This document shows positions 5,714 to 10,890 of a stretch of 10,890 nucleotides of DNA, piece after piece. A model generated the notes under the pieces. The model was not told the origin of the DNA. It ran no database searches and saw only the letters and a list, made by a program, of their open reading frames with translations. The stretch covers positions 1 to 10,890 of the forward strand of contig DATKKX010000087.1 of the NCBI GenBank assembly GCA_035542775.1, read 5' to 3'. Source of the stretch: DATKKX01 sp035542775. Lineage in GTDB: Bacteria; Planctomycetota; Phycisphaerae; UBA1845; UTPLA1. Position numbers and translations under genes: made by a program. The stretch's first letter is position 1; the number at the start of each line of letters is the position of its first letter.

Positions 5714-6577
5714 TTACATGGTCTCCACCACACGCATTTGCGCTCCGTCCTCCAATTGCTCCGAAGCCAAACGGCTCCAAGCCTTCGCCTCCGCCTCCTT
5801 GTCAAAGATGGCAAACAAACAGCTTCCGCTTCCCGTCATTCGGACCGGCCGGCCATCCAGGCCGTTCAGCCGATCGTGCAGCGCCTTCAGCCTCGGCTCC
5901 ACGGCAAAGGCCCCCGGCTCCAGATCATTGAACAGCCGCGATGCCAAGTCGCCGCTGCCGGCGGTTCGATCGCGCCACGGACGCCGCTCCACGCCCGATC
6001 GCGCCGGCGCCTCGGACCAGCGCCGGTACACCTCCGCCGTCGAGACCGGATAGGGGGGCACGACCAGCGCCAGCCAGCCACGCCAGCCTTCGGCCAGACG
6101 TTCAGCCTCCTCCCCCCGGCCGCGGATTATCGCCGAACCCGGCTGCAAGAACAAAGGCACGTCCGACCCCAGTCCGGCCGCAATCGGCTTCAACCGCTCG
6201 ACCGGCCAACGCGATCCCCACAGATTGTTCAGCCCGATCAGGGTCGCGGCGGCGTCGCTGCTGCCCCCGCCCAGGCCGCCCCCGACGGGTATCTGTTTCC
6301 ATAGCGTGATGGCGACAGCCGGCTGCCGCCCGATCGCCTTGGCCAACGCGGCAGCCGCCCGCCAGGCAAGGTTCGACTCATCGGCTGGGACTCCATTGGA
6401 ATCTCCCCTGATTGCCAGCGACAGCCCGGTGCGTTCCGTGAAAACGAGCCGGTCAAACAACCGGGCCATGACGACCCAGGATTCCAGTTCATGGTAGCCA
6501 TCGGACCGCTTTCCCAGCACTGCCAGCGTCATGTTGACCTTGGCAGGCGCCAGGCACTCCATACTCCGTTCAGGCAT
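5714..6577 (-). CDS. ispE: 4-diphosphocytidyl-2-C-methyl-D-erythritol kinase
   Basis: IspE phosphorylates the 2-hydroxyl of CDP-methylerythritol with ATP, the fourth step of the non-mevalonate (MEP) route to isoprenoids, in the cytoplasm. The product has 287 residues, close to the usual 280-300. Family motifs in order are PAKVN (11-15, substrate Lys13), DGYHEL (26-31), the GHMP-kinase ATP loop PVGGGLGGGSSDAA (97-110), GSDVPLF with the catalytic-type Asp139 (137-143), and MTGSGSCLFAIF (247-258). The start is uncertain. I chose the ATG at 6577, but the ATG at 6562, a GTG at 6589 and an ATG at 6616 are in frame and none has a strong ribosome site. The open frame continues to 8209, but that upstream part is antisense to the propeller gene and is not protein. 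spoVG follows on the same strand. Confidence 0.96.
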   Translation of the reverse strand: MPERSMECLAPAKVNMTLAVLGKRSDGYHELESWVVMARLFDRLVFTERTGLSLAIRGDSNGVPADESNLAWRAAAALAKAIGRQPAVAITLWKQIPVGGGLGGGSSDAAATLIGLNNLWGSRWPVERLKPIAAGLGSDVPLFLQPGSAIIRGRGEEAERLAEGWRGWLALVVPPYPVSTAEVYRRWSEAPARSGVERRPWRDRTAGSGDLASRLFNDLEPGAFAVEPRLKALHDRLNGLDGRPVRMTGSGSCLFAIFDKEAEAKAWSRLASEQLEDGAQMRVVETM

Positions 6578-6623
6578 CGTCTGGTTCACGGTCCCGCCCG
6601 ATCCGATGCTTAACATACACGCG

Positions 6624-6629
6624 ATTCTA
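6624..6629 (-). promoter_or_regulatory. candidate -10 box for ispE
   Basis: TAGAAT on the minus strand differs from TATAAT at one base. It would start transcription near 6617, about 40 bases before the chosen ATG at 6577. No good -35 box lies 16 to 18 bases upstream. The site is in the 216-base divergent region 6578-6793 between ispE and the propeller gene; I see no clear promoter for the plus-strand gene there. Confidence 0.3.
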
Positions 6630-6793
6630 GCCGCTTGCCAGCCTGTGATTCTTGTGGCCACCCAGGCCGATGCATACCATAGTTGACGGCGCCGGACGCG
6701 GTTGCGGAGAACCGCCGCAGCCGACGCCCTCGCAAGCCCGGCTGCTGATGCCCGCCATAATACCGACGGGCCTTGTTCGACAGGGAGGTTGGC

Positions 6794-8134
6794 ATGTTCA
6801 TCCGACGGCATCCGGAGCTGTGGATTTTTGTGCCCGTCATCTGCGTGGTCTGCTCGGGCATCGGCTGCCCGTTCGGGTTCGGCCCCCAGACCGGCGGCGG
6901 GGCCACCAGCCAGCCGCGTGAGATTTTTCTCAGGATCATCAACGAATCCGGGGTGGACGCGGCAGCCAGCGCGACGTTTTATGTTGGAACCACCGCCGTC
7001 CGCGAGACAAGCCGCTTCCTGCCGGCGGCGGGCGTGGAATCGACGTCGCTGGTCGTGCCGACGATGACCGAAAGGATCCACGTTGTCGCCAGCGAAGCGG
7101 CGGCGCAGCCGGCCGCCCGCGTCGGCGACGTGCTGGCGGACGAGGAGATCACCATCGGACCGGACGTCCTCCCGGGCGATTCGATCACCTTCACCATCTC
7201 TCCGCGGGTCTTCGCGGATTGCAACAACAACGGAATCAACGACGCCCAGGACATCGCGGCCGGCACCAGCGTGGACTGCAATCTCAACGGCATTCCCGAT
7301 GAGTGCGAGAGCCCCACGCCGGTCGTGGTTGTGATCGGCGAGATCCAGGCGATTCTGCAAAGCGATCAGGACGGGGCCACGCGGTCGACGCTGGTTGACT
7401 TCACCAGCTACGGACTGGGCAGCCTTCGCAAGCTGGATGTGGACGCGGCCGCGGCATACATCTACTTCACTCAATCCCTGGGTGCTTCGGCGGACACGGT
7501 TGACCGCATTCCGTTGGCCGGCGGGACGCCGGTGGCCCTGGTTCCCTCGCAGGACATGATCGGCGGCATCGGTCTGGATCTTGCCGGCGGCAGGATGTAC
7601 TGGACCTCGTACATTATGACGCCAACGGGAAATCGCATCGCCTCGGCGCTTTTCGACGGCAGCAACATCAGCAATGTTGTGTTCAGATTGACGAACAGCG
7701 TCCTCAAGCCGTGTGTCGATTCGCTGAATGGGAAGGTCTATTACACCAGCGTCCCGGCCTCGGGGCCCGCGACCATCCAATGGGCGGATCTGAGCGGCGC
7801 CAACATCGCCACGATCATCCCCAATGCCGCCGATCCGCGCGATGTGGATGTGTGGCCGGAGGCCAATCTGCTGGTCTGGGCCGACTACGGCGCCTCCGGC
7901 GGCATCTTCACCGCGGACCTGCACGGCAACAATGCAACGCGAATTGCTCTTGTCCCCGTCGCCACGGGCGTGGCCATCGATCGATCCAATTGCAGGCTGT
8001 ACTGGACCAGCGAGGGTTCCTTCGGATTCCGCAACGGATATGTCGAGCGGGCCAACCTGGACGGCAGCGGCGTCCAGAGGATTGTGAGCGGTCTGGACGC
8101 CCCGCAGGACGTAGCCGTGTACACGGCGCGGTAG
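6794..8134 (+). CDS. exported beta-propeller (YWTD-type) protein with calcium-binding DxNxNGIxD repeats
   Basis: The protein has 446 residues; the ATG at 6794 has GGGAGG 5-6 bases upstream, better than the in-frame start at 6773. Residues 1-25 are a hydrophobic export signal ending SGIGC; it could be a lipoprotein signal, though the box is imperfect. Residues 42-138 form a beta-rich domain that I cannot name. Residues 142-172 hold two calcium-loop-like repeats (DCNNNGINDAQDI, DCNLNGIPDECE), typical of planctomycete exported proteins. Residues about 178-446 are a propeller of LDL-receptor YWTD style: MYWTS (268-272), VYYTS (315-319), LYWTS (402-406), with recurring 'A.LdGsn.' and 'dP.dvdv' blade signatures. 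No catalytic residues are evident, so a binding or surface role is likely. It is divergent from ispE and followed by the tRNA gene. Confidence 0.85.
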   Translation: MFIRRHPELWIFVPVICVVCSGIGCPFGFGPQTGGGATSQPREIFLRIINESGVDAAASATFYVGTTAVRETSRFLPAAGVESTSLVVPTMTERIHVVASEAAAQPAARVGDVLADEEITIGPDVLPGDSITFTISPRVFADCNNNGINDAQDIAAGTSVDCNLNGIPDECESPTPVVVVIGEIQAILQSDQDGATRSTLVDFTSYGLGSLRKLDVDAAAAYIYFTQSLGASADTVDRIPLAGGTPVALVPSQDMIGGIGLDLAGGRMYWTSYIMTPTGNRIASALFDGSNISNVVFRLTNSVLKPCVDSLNGKVYYTSVPASGPATIQWADLSGANIATIIPNAADPRDVDVWPEANLLVWADYGASGGIFTADLHGNNATRIALVPVATGVAIDRSNCRLYWTSEGSFGFRNGYVERANLDGSGVQRIVSGLDAPQDVAVYTAR

Positions 8135-8187
8135 CGTCTCCGGCGGCAGGGTGGGACGGAGAATCGGGCATTTGCGGGGGCAAGCCC

Positions 8188-8217
8188 TTGCATCTGGAGC
8201 GAGGTTCAAACGACAAT
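8188..8217 (+). promoter_or_regulatory. candidate promoter for tRNA-Leu
   Basis: TTGCAT (8188-8193) and GACAAT (8212-8217) are 18 bases apart. They would start a transcript about 30 bases before the tRNA. The matches are partial. A separate promoter is plausible because the propeller gene ends 120 bases before the tRNA, but read-through is also possible. Confidence 0.25.
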
Positions 8218-8254
8218 GTGAGCCAGGTCAGCCCCGCGAATGCAGGAGGCCGAC

Positions 8255-8337
8255 GGGCGTGTGGCGGAATGGCAGACGCTGGGGATTTAAAATCCCCTGT
8301 CCGTAAGGACGTGCGGGTTCGAGTCCCGCCATGCCCA
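8255..8337 (+). tRNA. tRNA-Leu (anticodon UAA)
   Basis: All parts of a class II tRNA can be folded by eye. The acceptor stem pairs GGGCGTG (8255-8261) with CATGCCC (8330-8336), with one G-T pair. The anticodon stem GGGGA/TCCCC encloses the loop TTTAAAA, with anticodon TAA at 8288-8290. The long variable arm is GTCC-GTAA-GGAC, and the T arm is GCGGG-TTCGAGT-CCCGC. The discriminator base is A, as expected for leucine. The long variable arm and the anticodon together give Leu reading UUA and UUG. The 3' CCA is not encoded. Confidence 0.97.
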
Positions 8338-8359
8338 TTGCATCGTAATCGGCGCATAA

Positions 8360-8388
8360 AAAGGGCCGTCCTCGAAGGACGGCCCTTT
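8360..8388. terminator. strong bidirectional intrinsic terminator
   Basis: A perfect 13-base-pair stem (AAAGGGCCGTCCT at 8360-8372 with 8376-8388) has a 3-base loop. On the minus strand the stem is followed by a T-run (TTTTTATG), and on the plus strand by TTTGGTTT. It lies between the plus-strand tRNA and the converging minus-strand PEP-CTERM gene, so it can end both transcripts; the minus direction looks stronger. Confidence 0.9.
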
Positions 8389-8418
8389 GGTTTAGCCTAA
8401 TCCCGCAACGCACAGCAT

Positions 8419-9351
8419 CTATCGCCGGCGGAGCATGACCAGTACGCCGACTGTCAGCAGGGCCAGCGATGCCGGTTCCGGCAGAGCGCCAGGCGCCCAG
8501 CAGGCGCCGGTGGCACGGTTGGTCCCGTCGACCAGGGGCGCGTAGATCGTCGTGCCATAGGTGCTGGTCGCCAGGTCATAGGGGAAGATGTTGATCCGGC
8601 TGTTGGTGGGATCCTGCTCGGTCATCCACAGCTTCCCGTTGCCGATCGCCAGGCCGTCGATCCGGGTGTGACCGATAGGGTAGTCGGTGAGCTTGGTGAG
8701 CGCTCCCGAACCGAAGGCGTCGATGGTGAACACACCGGGGGTGTAGGTTCCGCCCGAGCCGGTGGTGTCGGCGGAATTGGTGATGTAAAAGAGGTTGTTG
8801 GCGGGATTGAATTCCAGCCCGCCAGTCCCCAACGTTCCGCTGCTGGTGCCGGTGCCCGTGGGATCCAGCCAGAGCGGCGTCATCACGCAATGCGGCGTCG
8901 GCGTCGCGCCGTCGGACGTCGTCGCAACCTGGTAGATGCCTCGCTTGTAAACGGTGCTTCCGTACGAGGTGACGCCGTAGAGATTCCCGTTCGCGAAGGC
9001 CAGACCGTCCACGCCGGTGGCAGTAAAGGTGACAAAGTCAGTCGTGCGGTACATGCCGGCGATCAGCGTCGGGGCGACGCCGATGCTGCCGTAGTTCCAG
9101 TAGTTCAGCCGCGCGGCATCGTTGGCATAGAGGCGACCGGTGATCGGATCAGCGGCAAGGCCGTTGACTTTCTTGTTCGCGGCCGAGTTCCACAGCGTCG
9201 TTATCACTCCGCTGTTGATGTCCAGGTAAAACGCAGCCCCGTTCGAGGTCGACGTTGTCGTGCTGCCAAACACGAGTTGGGCTGACGCAGTGGACGCGCA
9301 GGCTGTCAGCACGGCGCAGATGCAAAGGACACACATTCCAGTAGTTCGCAT
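8419..9351 (-). CDS. PEP-CTERM sorted exported protein, beta-propeller-like
   Basis: The protein has 310 residues; the ATG at 9351 follows an AGGAG/GGAG-rich leader. Residues 1-24 are a signal peptide (STASA-Q cleavage site). The C-terminus is a textbook PEP-CTERM tag: PEP at 291-293, hydrophobic LALLTVGVLVML, then RRR at the end. In other bacteria such tags are recognised by an exosortase that cuts and anchors the protein. The body carries four recurring blade-like units: GLAADPITGRLYAND (64-78), GLAFANGNLYGVT (116-128), GLEFNPANNLFYITN (178-192) and GLAIGNGKLWMTE (233-245). These suggest a small beta-propeller with no visible catalytic residues. It is rich in Thr, Ser and Gly, as secreted proteins of this class often are. 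No exosortase gene is in the window. It stands alone, ending at the bidirectional terminator. Confidence 0.92.
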   Translation of the reverse strand: MRTTGMCVLCICAVLTACASTASAQLVFGSTTTSTSNGAAFYLDINSGVITTLWNSAANKKVNGLAADPITGRLYANDAARLNYWNYGSIGVAPTLIAGMYRTTDFVTFTATGVDGLAFANGNLYGVTSYGSTVYKRGIYQVATTSDGATPTPHCVMTPLWLDPTGTGTSSGTLGTGGLEFNPANNLFYITNSADTTGSGGTYTPGVFTIDAFGSGALTKLTDYPIGHTRIDGLAIGNGKLWMTEQDPTNSRINIFPYDLATSTYGTTIYAPLVDGTNRATGACWAPGALPEPASLALLTVGVLVMLRRR

Positions 9352-9614
9352 ACCTCTTCTCCTCTCCTGTTTAAAGAGTCGTTCTCAAGCAGCGTGTGGA
9401 AGCGGCCGCCGTCAACGGCCGGTCACGACGCAGCTTTTCCCCCGAGTGAAAGCTGAGTGTATCTCCCACCTCTCACAACCGCCTACCAGTATAACCCAAA
9501 CTCCGTAATGAGGAAACTGTTTCTCCGCTTGGTCAATAAAGGTATCATGAGAGTGTGGAATGGCTGGCGACGGCGAGTGTCGCATTTGTGGGACATTCCG
9601 AGGGGAGCTGGGCA
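9352..9614. other. divergent intergenic region with possible promoter elements
   Basis: These 263 bases separate two divergent genes and hold no supported gene. On the plus strand TATCAT at 9543-9548 is a fair -10 box, about 66 bases before the ATG at 9615. On the minus strand TATACT lies near 9488, but no good -35 box accompanies either. A near-palindrome GAGGAAAC-T-GTTTCTC lies around 9510-9526 between them and could be an operator. All of this is weak. Confidence 0.25.
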
Positions 9615-10010
9615 ATGTTGCCGACAGGCCGATGGCGACAAATTGTGCTTCTGGCCGGCACGGTCGCTGTGCTTGCCGCCGCGGTGGGGGTCTGGCACCG
9701 GCGGGGGACGTCCGCTTTTAGCGCGGATCGGCACTCATGGAACGCGGTGCTGCAGTGCCTGAACTGCGGTCATCGCTTCGAGGCCGAGCTGAAACTCACC
9801 TTTCCCCTGAGCGCCCAGACCTGCCCACAGTGCGGTAAGCCGGCGGCCTGGCAGGTCAAGTTGTGTTCGCAGTGTAACCACTCCTTCGTGCCGGAGCTCT
9901 CCGGCGATCCGCCGAGGCCGCCGATAGTCCCAAAATGTCCCAAGTGCGGCAGCGACCGGCACGTCGGTGCGTTGCTGCCGGGATCGGGCCAGGGCAAGGT
10001 CGGGAGTTGA
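9615..10010 (+). CDS. membrane-anchored protein with four CxxC zinc-ribbon-like pairs
   Basis: The protein has 131 residues. The ATG at 9615 has AGGGGAG 8 bases upstream; an in-frame start 60 bases earlier has none. Residues 9-27 form one membrane helix (IVLLAGTVAVLAAAVGVW) flanked by Arg, so the rest may sit outside the membrane or in the cytoplasm. Four CxxC pairs follow: C48/C51, C70/C73, C84/C87 and C108/C111, consistent with two zinc ribbons (LQCLNCGHRF with TCPQCGKPA; LCSQCNHSF with KCPKCGSD). I do not recognise a named family. The stop codon is 13 bases before the next ATG, so it forms an operon with the prepilin-like gene and may take part in handling or secreting it; that is inference. 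Confidence 0.82.
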   Translation: MLPTGRWRQIVLLAGTVAVLAAAVGVWHRRGTSAFSADRHSWNAVLQCLNCGHRFEAELKLTFPLSAQTCPQCGKPAAWQVKLCSQCNHSFVPELSGDPPRPPIVPKCPKCGSDRHVGALLPGSGQGKVGS

Positions 10011-10023
10011 CGAGGAGACGACC

Positions 10024-10890
10024 ATGATTCCGCGTTCCCGGCAATCCAGGGTTTTGAAGCCGGGCTCGGCACCGCGCCACGGCGGCGGCTTCACCTTGAT
10101 CGAGCTGCTGGTGGTTATTGCGATCATCGCACTGCTGCTCTCCGTCCTGCTGCCGGCGCTGAGCCTGGCCCGCGAACAGGGCAGAACGGTCAAGTGCGGG
10201 GCCAACCTGGAGCAGATCGGAACGGCACTCTCGATCTGTCAAAACGAGTACAACAACTTCTATCCGTACTGGGATGACGAGGCCATCAACCCCAGTCAGA
10301 AGAACATACTCGGCACGTGGCTTGATGTGCTCAAGCAGCGTCACGCCCATGGGATGGAGGGGGGCTATTGTCCTTCGGACAATCGACCGGACTTCCTCAA
10401 CGCCCAGCGCGGGGCTGCCTGGAGCTTCCGTTATCCGCCGCCGGCCACGATGCAGGGCCGGATCGGCGGAGCCGACTACAGCTACGGCATCAGCATTCCC
10501 CTGGCTTCCGGCGCGCATATGTCGGAGGACAATTACTCGCACGACGGGCTCACCGAAGCCACGAAGTTGTTGTTTCAGCGCGGCGTCAGCAACCGGGTGC
10601 TGGCCGGCGATGCCTTCTGGACGTGGCTGCACAACATGTCCGGCGCCGGAATCGTCACCAACGACTTCTCCACTCCCAACTGGTACAGCAGCACGGCCGG
10701 ATATCGTCACGGTTTGAGCATAACCTACCGGCCCGGAGCGAATTTTCTGAGGCAGGATCTTCACGTGGAGGAAGTGAAGTTCGATCTCCGACGACCGACC
10801 AGCGGCATCGACACGAACCTGCATTACGTGACTTACGCGGGAGAACCGCTGGACGTCTATCCGGCACTGGGCACAGACGGCGGCTCCGCG
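10024..10890 (+). CDS. prepilin-like secreted protein (type II secretion pseudopilin style), partial
   Basis: The reading frame is open from the ATG at 10024 (GAGGAG about 7 bases upstream) to the window end: 289 residues with no stop, so the C-terminus is missing. The leader of 22 residues ends GGG, and prepilin peptidase would cut before FTLIELLVVIAIIALLLSVL; Glu27 is the conserved Glu5 of the mature protein. After the helix comes LPALSLAREQGR and KCGANLEQIGTAL, typical of the large planctomycete family of prepilin-like proteins. Near 227-251 YRHGLSITYRPGANFLRQDLHVEEV recalls the family's 'RH..ANfLf.DGHV' ending, but with DLH in place of DGH and a longer gap after RH. Such proteins are abundant in planctomycetes and largely of unknown function. 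It is translated directly after the zinc-ribbon membrane protein. Confidence 0.9.
   Translation, partial: MIPRSRQSRVLKPGSAPRHGGGFTLIELLVVIAIIALLLSVLLPALSLAREQGRTVKCGANLEQIGTALSICQNEYNNFYPYWDDEAINPSQKNILGTWLDVLKQRHAHGMEGGYCPSDNRPDFLNAQRGAAWSFRYPPPATMQGRIGGADYSYGISIPLASGAHMSEDNYSHDGLTEATKLLFQRGVSNRVLAGDAFWTWLHNMSGAGIVTNDFSTPNWYSSTAGYRHGLSITYRPGANFLRQDLHVEEVKFDLRRPTSGIDTNLHYVTYAGEPLDVYPALGTDGGSA

Noticed and set aside
6683..6711. TTGACG as a -35 box for the propeller gene
   Set aside because: The bases 17 positions downstream (GGAGAA) bear no likeness to a -10 box.
8170..8190. GGGC-AA-GCCC mini-hairpin as a terminator for the propeller gene
   Set aside because: Four base pairs and no T-run; too weak to report as a terminator.
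6578..8209. Long minus-strand open frame continuous with ispE, opposite the propeller gene
   Set aside because: It has no family resemblance and is Arg/Gly/Asp-rich as expected from antisense reading of a high-G+C gene. The plus-strand gene has a signal peptide, domains and a ribosome site; ispE homology begins only near 6577.
9856..10824. Minus-strand frame of about 322 codons at the right end
   Set aside because: It lies opposite the prepilin-like gene, whose FTLIELLVVIA leader is unmistakable; the antisense product has no recognisable features.

Overview
The window is high in G+C and dense with protein styles I associate with Planctomycetota, most likely a Phycisphaerae-type lineage (inference, no search run). 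The markers are a PEP-CTERM sorted protein, Asp-Cys-Asn-rich calcium-binding repeats beside a YWTD-type beta-propeller, six-cysteine GACC repeats after a dockerin-like segment, a prepilin-like secreted protein, and a SpoVG carrying an inserted zinc ribbon.

Left part (1-4838, all minus strand). This is a tandemly duplicated two-gene module. In the direction of transcription it reads: a decayed C-terminal remnant of a subtilase gene (4838-4629), a 347-base spacer, a secreted protein with two domains resembling subtilisin propeptides (inhibitor I9 fold; 4281-3217), a complete secreted S8 subtilase (3122-1098), a second 347-base spacer, and a second, shorter I9-like protein (750-115). From the I9 start codons back into the protease C-terminus the two copies align without gaps at an offset of exactly 3531 bases. 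The intact protease passes directly from signal peptide to catalytic domain with no visible propeptide of its own. I suggest the adjacent I9-like proteins act in trans as its chaperone and/or inhibitor. The spacer is better conserved between copies than the coding sequence beside it.

Middle part (4839-6577, minus strand). Here lie the housekeeping genes ispE (isoprenoid precursor synthesis) and spoVG (nucleic-acid-binding regulator), transcribed ispE then spoVG, with a hairpin after spoVG. The same two genes lie close together in Bacillus.

Right part (6578-10890). A divergent plus-strand gene encodes an exported beta-propeller protein. It is followed by tRNA-Leu(UAA) and a strong hairpin that can terminate transcripts from both sides. 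Converging on that hairpin is a minus-strand PEP-CTERM beta-propeller-like protein. Divergent from it, on the plus strand, is a two-gene unit: a membrane-anchored protein with four CxxC pairs, then a prepilin-like protein that runs off the window end.

The window joins two conserved core genes to a set of exported, lineage-typical proteins. The protease/I9 module is the part most worth attention.
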